NCBI GenBank assembly: GCA_003224145.1
Contig: QHYN01000043.1
Span: forward strand, 1 to 33,526
Length of the DNA stretch: 33,526 nt
Source: Acidobacteriota bacterium
Lineage (GTDB): Bacteria; Acidobacteriota; Terriglobia; Acidiferrales; UBA7541
Reading direction: 5' to 3'
A program made the position numbers and the translations under genes. The stretch's first letter is position 1. Every line of letters starts with the position of its first letter. Under the pieces are notes generated by a model, which worked only from the letters and a program-made list of their open reading frames with translations, did not search any database and was not told the origin of the DNA. Shown here one piece after another: positions 24,153-31,866 of the stretch.

Positions 24153-25031
24153 TTAATGCCCAGCTCCTCCGCCCAGAAACGCCGTCACCGCCGCCAGGAA
24201 CTCCGCCGTCTTCTCAACTGCCGGGACGTGTCCGCACTTGTCGAAGCTCACCAGCTTCGCTCCTGTGATTCCCGCGGCATAGCGCTCACCCGACGATATG
24301 GGCAGCAACTTGTCCTGCTTGCCCCACACGACCAGCGTCGGCACCTTGACATTCGCGAGCCGCCCATCCAGCCTCTCCGCGCCGAGCCCAGGATTGCTTA
24401 AGATGCTCCGCACGGTATAGCCGTCTTTCGCCGCGAGCTTGTCAGTGAAAATCTTTCGCAGTACATCTTCACTCAGCCAGCTCGTATCGTAATACACGGC
24501 TTCCAGCACCGCGCGCATCCCTGCCAGCGAGCTCGGATTCAGATCCGGGATCGGCTTGTCCTGCTTCAGTCCCGCGGCGTCCACCAGCACCAGTTTTTCC
24601 ACCGGAATCAAATGCTCGCCGCTGGAAATCTCGGCCGCATACAGCCCCGCGATCCACCCGCCCAGCGACTCGCCCACTAGGCTCGCTTTCTCCACTTTCA
24701 TTTGTCGCAAAAACTCATTCAGAAAATCCACATAAGTCTGGATGCTGTAATCAATCAGCGGCTTGTCGGACCGCCCGAAGCCGATCTGGTCCGGGACCAA
24801 CACCCGATATGTCTGCGCAAGGGTTTCTGTAACCGCCCGCCAGTCCTCCTTGGGCTCCCCCAGTCCGTGCAACAGCACCACAACCGGCCCCGAGCCGACG
24901 TCCCAATACTGAATCGACTGCCCGAACACGGTGATCGTTTTGTCCGTCGGTTGCCCTTGCGCTTGGCTGCACACCGGGACCACCAAGATCGCCAGCAGAA
25001 GAGCAAACCCGTACTTTAGCTCTTTCCGCAT
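24153..25031 (-). CDS. Secreted alpha/beta hydrolase
   Basis: 292 residues with a Sec signal peptide (MRKELKYGFALLLAILVVPV, CSQAQG). Alpha/beta hydrolase fold: oxyanion motif LLHGLGEP (His55-Gly56), nucleophile elbow VGESLGGW (Ser122), acid WGKQDKLLP (Asp239), and CGHVPAVE (His267). A cap segment lies between about 150 and 215. These resemble MhpC/epoxide-hydrolase-type lipases and esterases; the natural substrate is unknown. ATG at 25029-25031 has GGAGG four bases upstream. The Cys in the signal region (PVCSQAQ) could be a lipobox, but its -3 to -1 residues are not ideal, so lipoprotein status is open. Divergent from the TlpA gene. Confidence 0.9.
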   Translation of the reverse strand: MRKELKYGFALLLAILVVPVCSQAQGQPTDKTITVFGQSIQYWDVGSGPVVVLLHGLGEPKEDWRAVTETLAQTYRVLVPDQIGFGRSDKPLIDYSIQTYVDFLNEFLRQMKVEKASLVGESLGGWIAGLYAAEISSGEHLIPVEKLVLVDAAGLKQDKPIPDLNPSSLAGMRAVLEAVYYDTSWLSEDVLRKIFTDKLAAKDGYTVRSILSNPGLGAERLDGRLANVKVPTLVVWGKQDKLLPISSGERYAAGITGAKLVSFDKCGHVPAVEKTAEFLAAVTAFLGGGAGH

Positions 25032-25203
25032 ATTCCCTCCGGTCACTTCCGGGCCCTCTTTAACACACCCGCCGCGTGATTACTACTTTCGCCGCTCCGC
25101 ACTTCATCAGTTCCTCGTCTCTTGACAATCACTTCCTCCTGGCTTCTGCTTTCTAACCTCCAATCGCTAACCTCCACCTTCGGTTTTATGCTACATTTCT
25201 CCC

Positions 25204-25728
25204 ATGCGAGCGCGAACCTTCCTCCTGCGAGGCGCACTCTCTGGCGCCCTTTTCCTCGCCACTCTCGGCCTTGTCGCCGGCTCCAAAGACAAAGAACCTG
25301 CCCCCCGCTTCAATGCCACCACCACCTCTGGTGAAAAATTCACCAACGATTCCATCAAAGGCAAAGTCGTTCTCCTCGAGTTTTGGACCACTTGGTGCGG
25401 TTTCTGCGCCGATGAAGCTGCCTTCGTGGACAAGATCGGCCGCGAGCTCTCCCCCAAAGGCCTCGTCCTTCTCGCCATCGATGTCGGCGAATCCAAGAAA
25501 ACCGTCAAGAAATATCTCGACCAGCATCCCCGCGACTGCAAAATTGTCCTCATGGAAAACACCAATCTCGCCGCCATGTATCAAGCCACCGTTTATCCCA
25601 TCTACGTGGTCATCGATCGCGATGGCTACATCGTCGGCACCCAACGCGGCGCCGGTGGCGAAGAAGCCCTCCGCAGGCTCATCGCCCGCGCGGGCCTCGA
25701 ATCCGAAGACGATTCCGATTCTGAGTAA
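25204..25728 (+). CDS. TlpA/ResA-like thioredoxin-fold protein, exported
   Basis: 174 residues, exported (RGALSGALFLATLGLVAG hydrophobic segment). Thioredoxin-like domain from about 32: PAPRFNATTTSGEKFT, VVLLEFWTTWCGFCADEAAF with redox pair Cys65 and Cys68, LVLLAIDVGESKKTVKKYLD, and a cis-proline loop ATVYPIYVVIDRDGYIVG. This is the TlpA/ResA/DsbE class, which reduces or isomerises periplasmic disulfides, often for cytochrome c maturation. A cytochrome c is encoded about 4 kb away, which fits but proves nothing. A Ser/Asp/Glu tail follows. No clear Shine-Dalgarno sequence precedes the ATG. Confidence 0.9.
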   Translation: MRARTFLLRGALSGALFLATLGLVAGSKDKEPAPRFNATTTSGEKFTNDSIKGKVVLLEFWTTWCGFCADEAAFVDKIGRELSPKGLVLLAIDVGESKKTVKKYLDQHPRDCKIVLMENTNLAAMYQATVYPIYVVIDRDGYIVGTQRGAGGEEALRRLIARAGLESEDDSDSE

Positions 25729-25845
25729 CATCGGCCAACGCTTCCACTCCAGGCTGTTTCCAACTTGCTATACCGCGCCCGGCGATTGACGGGAGACCTG
25801 CGTCCGCCTAAGATTCCGCACAATACTTGCGCATGGAGGTGCTTT

Positions 25846-26673
25846 ATGACCCTGAAAGGGAAATATGCCTTGGTGACGGGTGGCTCGCGGGGCATTGGCC
25901 GCGGGATTGTCCTCAAGCTCGCGCAGAGCGGAGCGAAGGTTGCCGTCCACTACTATCAGAAAGAGGATCAGGCCAAAGCCACGCTCGAAAAATTACGGGC
26001 AGCCGGGACGGACGGGTTTCTCGTGCAAGCAGACGTTTGCAAGCCCGAAGAAATCCGCCGCATGTTCGCGCATGTAAAATCGGAGTTCGGCGCACTGGAC
26101 ATTTTCGTTAACAATGCGCGCCCGGAGGTTCCTACCTTTTACGATGGACCCATGACCATCTCGCTGGACATGTTCGATTTCGCCATGGATTCGCAAGCCA
26201 AGGCATTTCTGGTTGCCGTGCGCGAAGCTCTTCCAATGATGCGCGATGGCGGCCGTATCATCGCCATGACCTATGCACCCGGCGGGCGCTTCGGCAGTTG
26301 GCAGCCCTGGGTGGCCATGGGCGCCGCAAAGGCTGCGCTGGAAGTTTTATGCCGCTATTTCGCCGTGGCGCTAGCTCCGCGGCAAATCACCGTCAACGCC
26401 GTCAGTCCAGGCTGGACTGACGACAGCGTCTTCAATACTCTGCCCCAAGCGGCGCAGAGCATGATTCGCAACTGGCATGAGGCAGGGTGGACTCCCATGC
26501 GCAGGCTTGGTACCCCCGCCGATCTTGGAAATGCCGTGGCGCTTCTTTGTTCATCGGAGGCGAACTGGATTACCGGTCAAATCCTGGACGTGGATGGCGG
26601 CGCAGCGCTGATGGATGCGCACCTCCCGCTGGAAATCCAGCAAATACCCCCAAAGCAAGGGCAGGCGGCCTAG
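25846..26673 (+). CDS. SDR-family oxidoreductase, FabL/enoyl-reductase-like, catalytic Tyr absent
   Basis: 275 residues. Rossmann start KYALVTGGSRGIGRGIVLKL (TGxxxGxG at 11-18), VNNAR at 88-92 in place of NNAG, Lys162 in MGAAKAALEVLCRYFAVALA, then ITVNAVSPGWTDD and GQILDVDGGAAL. The part after Lys162 and the final segment resemble FabL-type enoyl-ACP reductases. The catalytic Tyr is missing in both conventions: Met158 stands where SDR has Tyr (YxxxK) and Trp155 where FabI/FabL have Tyr (Yx6K). It may be inactive, bind NAD(P)H as a sensor, or use other residues. ATG at 25846 has GGAGG six bases upstream. Its stop overlaps that of the convergent XRE gene in CTAG. Confidence 0.9.
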   Translation: MTLKGKYALVTGGSRGIGRGIVLKLAQSGAKVAVHYYQKEDQAKATLEKLRAAGTDGFLVQADVCKPEEIRRMFAHVKSEFGALDIFVNNARPEVPTFYDGPMTISLDMFDFAMDSQAKAFLVAVREALPMMRDGGRIIAMTYAPGGRFGSWQPWVAMGAAKAALEVLCRYFAVALAPRQITVNAVSPGWTDDSVFNTLPQAAQSMIRNWHEAGWTPMRRLGTPADLGNAVALLCSSEANWITGQILDVDGGAALMDAHLPLEIQQIPPKQGQAA

Positions 26674-27083
26674 CCTGGCTCGCGCGCCGGCTCAGCGCGG
26701 CGCTTTTCGGCTGATCGGGAGCGCGAAGCCATCCGTTCCGTCAGGGAAAGCAATATCTTTCGTTCCCTGTCATTCATCTTCGCCAGAGATTGCCGGAGTT
26801 CGAAGAGTGCTTGCGATTCGCGTTCAGAATCTCCCCACAACTCTTGCTCATTCTCCCGGGAAAGTTTCAGCGGCTGGGGAGGTCCTTCGCCCTCATAGAG
26901 AAGCACATAAAGAGGCATCCCTAAGGCGCGCGCCCACTTCTCCAGTGTTTCGACCCCCGGAACCGTGTGGCCGTTCTCCACGCGCGACAAGTAGGGCTGC
27001 ACCAGTCCGGTCGCGTCTGAAATCGCGACTTGACTCAGGCCTTTTGCTTCGCGGATTTCTCGGAGCCTTTGGCCAATGAGCAT
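26670..27083 (-). CDS. XRE-family transcriptional regulator
   Basis: 137 residues. Residues 5-62 are a Cro/C1-type helix-turn-helix: LREIREAKGLSQVAISDATG, LVQPYLSRVENGHTVPGVET, LEKWARALGMPL. The rest is charged and mostly helical (ERESQALFELRQSLAKMNDR, ERKILLSLTERMASRS) with an Arg/Ala-rich tail. Target unknown. It has a promoter candidate 12 bases upstream (27095-27123), so the transcript has a very short leader with only AGG as ribosome site. The stop overlaps that of the SDR gene by four bases (shared CTAG), making the two transcripts convergent and interfering. Confidence 0.88.
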   Translation of the reverse strand: MLIGQRLREIREAKGLSQVAISDATGLVQPYLSRVENGHTVPGVETLEKWARALGMPLYVLLYEGEGPPQPLKLSRENEQELWGDSERESQALFELRQSLAKMNDRERKILLSLTERMASRSRSAEKRRAEPAREPG

Positions 27084-27094
27084 AAGAAGCGCCT

Positions 27095-27123
27095 ACAATA
27101 AGCGTATAGGAGTAGTAAATCAA
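27095..27123 (-). promoter_or_regulatory. Promoter candidate for the XRE gene
   Basis: Minus strand: TTGATT (complement of 27118-27123), a 17-base spacer, TATTGT (complement of 27095-27100). Four of six matches in each box. It lies immediately before the ATG at 27083. Confidence 0.4.
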
Positions 27124-27260
27124 GACCCTTGGCCCGCCGCAAATATGCGAACCAAATCGGTGCGCCACCTCTCCGGTTTTGCGGAGCTCGTGATGCACAG
27201 GGCCCTTGCAGGGGCCTTTGACTTCGATGCTTGGATATAGAATCCTTTGGGAGGAATCTA

Positions 27261-27825
27261 ATGCACCGCTCCTTCATTTTGATCCCAGGTTTTCTGCTAA
27301 TCTCTACCATCGCTCTGGGCTTCAATCAGCCCACTGACGTTGCCCTGGATCGCAAGGGCAACATCTACGTCGCGGATGGCTACGGCAACTCTCGCGTTCT
27401 GAAGTTCGACAAATATGGTAATCCTCTGATGGGCTGGGGAATGAAGGGCACTGGTCCCGGACAATTTGATTTGCCTCACACTATTGTGATCGACGGCGAT
27501 ATGGTCTATGTCGGTGACCGCGAGAACGCCCGCATTCAGATTTTCGATACCAGTGGGCGGTACTTGCGCGAATGGCGCCTCGGGCATCCCTTTGGCCTGG
27601 TCATCACGCTGGATCACTCAATCTATATGGCCGACGCGATCGCCGGCTGCATTCTGAAAATCGATCACGATGGCAAGGTCGTCGGCGTATTTCGCGGGCC
27701 AGAACCGGACTGGGGACCGCATTTCGATCCCCACCAAATCGCCGTCGACAAAGACGGCTCCATCTTCTCGGCCGAGGTCCTTGGCTCGCGCCCAGAAATT
27801 CCTTTTTCGTTTTCCTCGCGAGTAG
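27261..27825 (+). CDS. NHL-repeat exported protein (frameshifted near the end)
   Basis: ATG at 27261 with GAGGAA upstream. A signal-like start (MHRSFILIPGFLLISTIALG) precedes NHL repeats: FNQPTDVALDRKGNIYVADG, NSRVLKFDKYGN, GQFDLPHTIVIDGDMVYVGD, ENARIQIFDTSGRYLREW, and DPHQIAVDKDGSIFSAEV. This is a short secreted beta-propeller half, related to peptidyl-alpha-hydroxyglycine-lyase-like NHL proteins; it probably binds a partner or surface ligand. The open frame continues to 27908 in unrelated sequence and overlaps the next gene, but after AEVLG another frame reads ARAQKFLFRFPRE with TAG at 27823-27825, which fits the family ending (xWRxQKF). A frameshift near 27784-27790 (two lost bases or one gained) is therefore likely, giving about 188 residues. 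Confidence 0.8.
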
Positions 27826-27860
27826 TTCTTCAAGGTCGAGCCCTGTGCTGGTCCTCGAGG

Positions 27861-28673
27861 TTACGACCATGCTGCCGCTTTTCGAGTCGCCCACTCCATT
27901 CGAGGTAATGAAATCGTTAGCCCATGAGCCCTGTCGTCCTCTATTTTTAGACCCACTCTTGGCTGGATTTCGAAATCCAAATGGAACTCGCCGAACTCAT
28001 TGGTTGTTGCATGCGCCATTGGGCCTTTCTGGCTATGTAACGCCACGCCAGTGTTCTCAAATCTACGACTTGGCTTGGCCACATCCAGAATCTGCCCCTC
28101 GAGCGTTATGCGATGGGAGCCTTCTTCGGGCCTAATCCAAAGATCCACGGTGAGGCTCCCGCATGCATAGAGCACCCGTCGGCCTCGAGCCTCCGATGCT
28201 CGCAGCCCGGCGGGGAGTGGGTCGCGGAAGCTGTCAAAGATGAGTCGCACCACATCTGCGGCGTATCGAAACGCCCCGGAATATAACAGTGGCTCCAGGC
28301 TGCGCCAGAGTTGTTGCACCAGGAGCCTCCGCTCCACGTGCGGGAGTGAATACTGCTCGATCAAATGCCTAATCTCGGGGCTACCGCCTTCCTCGGTGAT
28401 AACTAGGACGCGTTCCACCAGATTCGGATGATTTTCGTCGATCCCCGAAATGATCTCCGTCGCGGGTGACTCTGAGGATTGCGTGTCAAGTACAATGGCA
28501 ACGAAATCTTTTTGCTCAATCGCCGCCAGCGCCTGTTGGCTGCTCGCGGCCGTCGTGCACTCACAGCCCTTGCTTCCCAGCAAAATACGAATGTCGTCCC
28601 GGGTCAGTGGCTCCTTCCCGACGATCAATACTCTCAATACGCTCTTTTGCTCTGGACCCGCACCCATGGGCAT
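27861..28673 (-). CDS. Degenerate receiver-domain protein with C-terminal beta domain
   Basis: 270 residues. Residues 12-125 have the layout of a response-regulator receiver domain: LRVLIVGKEPLTRDDIRILL, VAIVLDTQSSESPA with a plausible phospho-Asp63, RVLVITEEGG with Thr93. The acidic pair after strand 1 is replaced by GKE and the conserved Lys of the last strand is absent, so phosphorylation is doubtful. Residues about 165-265 form a beta-rich domain (LYACGSLTVDLWIRPEEG, HRITLEGQILDVA, GVALHSQKGPMAHATTNEFG, EFHLDFE) similar to carboxypeptidase-regulatory-like domains found beside ECF sigma genes in Acidobacteria. The protein probably acts as a signalling adaptor. Start ATG 28671-28673, with a second ATG at 28665-28667; neither has a clear ribosome site. 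Confidence 0.75.
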   Translation of the reverse strand: MPMGAGPEQKSVLRVLIVGKEPLTRDDIRILLGSKGCECTTAASSQQALAAIEQKDFVAIVLDTQSSESPATEIISGIDENHPNLVERVLVITEEGGSPEIRHLIEQYSLPHVERRLLVQQLWRSLEPLLYSGAFRYAADVVRLIFDSFRDPLPAGLRASEARGRRVLYACGSLTVDLWIRPEEGSHRITLEGQILDVAKPSRRFENTGVALHSQKGPMAHATTNEFGEFHLDFEIQPRVGLKIEDDRAHGLTISLPRMEWATRKAAAWS

Positions 28674-28872
28674 GAATCGCTTAAAGAGCCATGGCCTTTA
28701 CCCTCAGCAGCGCCTGCCCGGCCCGAACTCCTCTAGCTCTCCTGCATTCTAGCTATGGGCCTCTTGGGTCTTTGACTCAATCAGGTAAAGTACGTAAATC
28801 AAAGGGAGCAATAAACCCGGGCATCCGTTCTCCTCGTGTACGTGCTACCCGCCGTCCCTGTCTCTTTTGTAG

Positions 28873-28891
28873 CGGTGAGCTTACCTCACCG
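28873..28891. repeat. Short intergenic palindrome (hairpin)
   Basis: CGGTGAG-CTTAC-CTCACCG preceded by TTTTGTAG. The same TTTGTAG-plus-palindrome layout occurs at 29541-29569, and a related hairpin at 8393. They look like members of a dispersed intergenic hairpin family, possibly REP-like. Confidence 0.5.
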
Positions 28892-28944
28892 TCCTCCTTC
28901 CTCCTTGCAACAGCCGGCCTTGCCCGGCCCCCCGCGCGAACGGG

Positions 28945-29391
28945 CTACAGTGACCTGGAAAGCGATCGATCGATGGAAAAGGCCCCGGAGCCCCGGATCA
29001 TGATGGCCAGGGCGATAGCGATGGCCAATACGTGATATTCGAAGCCCTCGCCTCCCTGGGTGCCGGACCAGTTGGCGAAGAAGCCGAAATGACGATGGAC
29101 GAGAGCGATGGCAACGGCCATGTTACAGGCGATGCCGAAGGCGGCGACGCGCCCGAGGAACCCGATAATCAAGCCGATGCTCCCAAGAAATTCGGCAGCA
29201 ATGGCGAGAACTGCAAACGGCCAGGGGATGTGCATCTGCTGGGTGAAGAACCCCAGCGTGCCGTGCAGGCCGTAGCCGCCAAACCAGCCGAGCGCCTTCT
29301 GCGCGCCGTGAGCGAAAAACACCGCGCCAAGGGCCAGGCGAAGAATGGTCACGACGAAATTGTCGGTGGTGTTCGTGAGCTTATCAAACAT
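28945..29391 (-). CDS. DoxX-family integral membrane protein
   Basis: 148 residues with four hydrophobic helices (FVVTILRLALGAVFFAHGAQ, WPFAVLAIAAEFLGSIGLII, RVAAFGIACNMAVAIALVHR, FEYHVLAIAIALAIMIRG). The DoxX signature LRLxLGxxFxxHGxQKxxGxF at the N-terminus and the AEFxGxxGLxxG helix are present. Inner-membrane protein, second DoxX member in the window after 14121 but clearly of a different, more canonical subtype. GGAGG lies upstream of the ATG. Precise function unknown; the family is linked to quinone-dependent thiol/sulfur oxidation and stress resistance. It is downstream of the cytochrome c gene on the same strand, 237 bases apart, with a palindrome between. Confidence 0.9.
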   Translation of the reverse strand: MFDKLTNTTDNFVVTILRLALGAVFFAHGAQKALGWFGGYGLHGTLGFFTQQMHIPWPFAVLAIAAEFLGSIGLIIGFLGRVAAFGIACNMAVAIALVHRHFGFFANWSGTQGGEGFEYHVLAIAIALAIMIRGSGAFSIDRSLSRSL

Positions 29392-29547
29392 GAGCGTGTC
29401 CTCCTCTTCGTTATGGAATGATGGCTGGATGGGCCCTACGGATTATTGCCGAATGCCGGTCGGCCAGAGTGAATCTGAGATTTCCCCCTGCTGGCCGAAG
29501 ATAACGGGAGAATACCACCTTCTAAAGCTCGTCCCGTGCTATTTGTA

Positions 29548-29569
29548 GGGGCGCAGCATGCTGCGCCCC
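29548..29569. repeat. Perfect 22-base intergenic palindrome
   Basis: GGGGCGCAGCA and its exact complement TGCTGCGCCCC without a loop, preceded by TTTGTAG. It lies between the cytochrome c stop and the DoxX gene. It could end the cytochrome transcript as a hairpin, or be a member of a dispersed TTTGTAG-palindrome family (compare 28873). Confidence 0.6.
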
Positions 29570-29628
29570 GGCTTGGCAACCCGGCCACGTTTTGACGGTG
29601 CCCAGCACGTAAGTACCGGCTACTTCAA

Positions 29629-30168
29629 TTATGGTCCTTTTTTGTGCCATTCGGCCGCAACGGCCGGGGGAAGGGAATCGAGGCGCGTGAGGAACGTCAC
29701 CGCCGTCCAGATTTTCTCATCCGAAATGTCCTTCCCGGATGCGTCTTTGCCGAATTCCCCGTCCCACTTGAACATCCCCGAGTACCGCACCCCGCCTTTG
29801 ATGATCCAGAACAGTTGATAGTCCGGCTTGCGCGGAGGATGGAGCGCAAACACCGTAGGACTGGGATAGAGAAAGTTTTCGCTCTCGCGCTTTTCGCCGT
29901 TGTTTGGATCGCCATGGCAGCCCGCGCAATCGCCCTTGAACAATTTCACTCCCGCCATCAAGTTTTCTTCCGTGGGCGCAATCGGATTCGCAAGATGCGG
30001 TGCGCGCCGGGCTGCCGCCCGATCGAGCGCCAGATGAGCGAAAGCCTGTTCCAGCGCCGTAGGCGTGGCGTTCGCGTTGGTCGGCAGCCATCCCAGCCAC
30101 GCCGCCGCAAATGCCCCTGCCGGAAGCGTTACAATCCCCACCACGAATCCCAGGAGAAATTTACGCAT
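29629..30168 (-). CDS. Exported c-type cytochrome
   Basis: 179 residues. N-terminal signal or membrane anchor (FLLGFVVGIVTLPAGAFAAA). One heme site, CAGCH (Cys81, Cys84, His85), in GVKLFKGDCAGCHGDPNN. Met132 in RYSGMFKWDG is the probable second axial ligand, as in class I monoheme cytochromes. A Trp/Phe segment IWTAVTFLTRLDSLPPAV closes the domain. It carries electrons in the periplasm, perhaps for the GMC dehydrogenase set, although they are 7 kb apart. ATG has GGGAGG just upstream. A stem-loop lies in the long upstream region. Confidence 0.92.
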   Translation of the reverse strand: MRKFLLGFVVGIVTLPAGAFAAAWLGWLPTNANATPTALEQAFAHLALDRAAARRAPHLANPIAPTEENLMAGVKLFKGDCAGCHGDPNNGEKRESENFLYPSPTVFALHPPRKPDYQLFWIIKGGVRYSGMFKWDGEFGKDASGKDISDEKIWTAVTFLTRLDSLPPAVAAEWHKKGP

Positions 30169-30509
30169 AAGCCCTCCCGCGTCCTCGGATAGTTAGGAAG
30201 AATTCTTGTCCCGACGAACGAATGACAATTGCAAATCCGGCTGAACTCGTTTAGAAGCTGTGTCCCCAACACAGGCTTCCACTTTTCCAGGCAACCAGGC
30301 GGCAGTCCTTCTGCCCGCTTCGACTCCCATGGGTAAAAAACGTTAGCGCGGCTACCCCGCCTTCGGTTTTTGGGGGCGCGCCGCCCCTGTCTCTCCCGGC
30401 TGGCCTTTCCTCTTGACTCGTGCCATGCACAACTCGTAGGCTCCCTACTACGGTTCCTTCGGCCCCTTTCGAGTCACGACATTCTAGCGATTACTCGCGG
30501 AGGATTCCG
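30169..30509. other. Intergenic stretch with hairpins
   Basis: About 340 bases between the divergent cytochrome c and small membrane protein genes. It holds a stem-loop at 30254-30279 (GAAGC.TGTGT pairing with ACACAGGCTTC, one bulge) and a GC-rich inverted stretch near 30374-30390 (GGGGGCGCGCCGCCCC). Promoters of both genes should be here but I could not assign convincing boxes. No gene seen. Confidence 0.45.
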
Positions 30510-30932
30510 ATGGGGAAAATCAACTTAGCACGCGTATTTCTCGGTGGCTTGCTCGCTGGCCTCATCATAAATATCTTCGAATACGTCTTAAACGGCGTTG
30601 TGTTTGCCTCCCAATGGGACGCGTACATGAAAGCCCTCGGCCGTCAAATGCGTCCTAACGCCATTCCCTTCTTCATCATTTCTGCCTTCGTGGCGGGTAT
30701 TGGCGTGGTTTGGCTGTACGCCGTAGCGCGGCCTCGCCTTGGAGCGGGGCCCAAGACAGCCGCCCTCACCGGGGCTGCCTACTGGTTCTTCGCGTACGCC
30801 ATTCCAGACGCCAATAGCATCGCCGCCAACGTGGTCCCGGGGCGCGTCACACTCACTATCAGTCTCATTCTGCTGGTCGCTGTGATCATCGCCTCCGTTT
30901 GCGGCGCATGGCTCTACAAAGAGCAGACCTAA
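30510..30932 (+). CDS. Small integral membrane protein, unknown function
   Basis: 140 residues, four hydrophobic segments (VFLGGLLAGLIINIFEYVLN, IPFFIISAFVAGIGVVWLYA, TAALTGAAYWFFAYAIPDA, LTISLILLVAVIIASVCGAW) separated by short loops, ending LYKEQT. Inner-membrane location is likely. It resembles small Acidobacteria hypothetical membrane proteins with a GLIxNxxExxLNG motif; no function known. ATG at 30510 is preceded by GGAGGA. In-frame codons upstream to 30420 are non-coding in look. Confidence 0.8.
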   Translation: MGKINLARVFLGGLLAGLIINIFEYVLNGVVFASQWDAYMKALGRQMRPNAIPFFIISAFVAGIGVVWLYAVARPRLGAGPKTAALTGAAYWFFAYAIPDANSIAANVVPGRVTLTISLILLVAVIIASVCGAWLYKEQT

Positions 30933-31006
30933 TCCCTGATTCCCAACTTCGCCAAATCCGCTAGCGACATGCCGGTGCTACGAAGAGCCAGGAGGGCGGC
31001 TTCCCC

Positions 31007-31588
31007 TCAGTGCGGGCGCGTGGTCAGGCCGGCTTGTTTCCAGAGCTTCTCCCATTGCCAGATGCCGTACATGGCTTTGTGGGCGCGGTAGCCGAGTTGG
31101 TGGGCCAGCATCAAAATCTGTCCGCGATGATGCGCCTCGTGCGCGAACATGTAAGCGAACATGGTCCCTCCGGCGGGCCACGTTGGCGCCCAACCGTCGC
31201 GGGAGAACGTTGCAACGCGACGATTCGGAGCCGCCGAGAGCGCATCCGACAACATGCGCAGGCACTGCGCCGCGCTTCTCCGGTGCGCGGCGGCAGCCTG
31301 CTTCATGCTGCAGCGGTGGGGATCGAGTGGCGCCGGACGCTTCAGATGTGGCGCGGAACGCCTCAGCCACTTAAGACGGCAGTTGTGCAGATGGGCGAAG
31401 ATGGCCGCGATCGTCCGGCCACTGCCTTTTTGACCCGGCGGCTGGGCGCGCCACGCCCGAGGGTCGAGATGGGAGAGAATAAGCTGGTTCATGGCGTCGT
31501 TGCTCGCGTAGGTTTCGAGCAGGGTGTCGCGAATCTCGGCCAGCGAAGCGTAGGATTCGAATGTCACCGCGTGGGATTGCCGTGCCAT
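31007..31588 (-). CDS. DinB-family protein
   Basis: 193 residues from the MARQSH start (an ATG five codons upstream is also in frame). DinB/YfiT-like four-helix bundle, a putative metal-dependent enzyme family. Helices read EIRDTLLETYASNDAMNQLI, GRTIAAIFAHLHNCRLKWLR with a His pair, and FAHEAHHRGQILMLAHQLGY, where HEAHHRGQ supplies the second half of the usual three-His metal site. In the family these enzymes act on thiols (mycothiol- and bacillithiol-dependent transferases) or are of unknown role. No partner gene is nearby. Its ribosome site is weak. Confidence 0.88.
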   Translation of the reverse strand: MARQSHAVTFESYASLAEIRDTLLETYASNDAMNQLILSHLDPRAWRAQPPGQKGSGRTIAAIFAHLHNCRLKWLRRSAPHLKRPAPLDPHRCSMKQAAAAHRRSAAQCLRMLSDALSAAPNRRVATFSRDGWAPTWPAGGTMFAYMFAHEAHHRGQILMLAHQLGYRAHKAMYGIWQWEKLWKQAGLTTRPH

Positions 31589-31866
31589 GGAAGCTCTGCG
31601 CATTGACCGGGATTTCCGATTTGGACTCCTAGCTCGCGCATCCTAATGCTCCTTCGACCGTCGAGGCAATCAATTTGTGACTCGAGCAGTCCCCATCGAG
31701 ACAGCTGAGAAAAGGCAGAGATTAGTGGTTAGTTTCCGGAGGGGATACAGGCGGGAGGGCGAGCTCGGTTCCTTTCCTCCGAGCCCTGGTCGTTGAACAG
31801 CAACCAAGTCTACTCGGTCAAAGGAGCCGACGCCGTCATCTAATCAGCCACCGTTGGGAGTGCGGG

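Noticed and set aside
25186-25731. 181-codon frame antisense to the TlpA-like gene
   Set aside because: Sense strand shows the WCGFC thioredoxin motif and signal segment.
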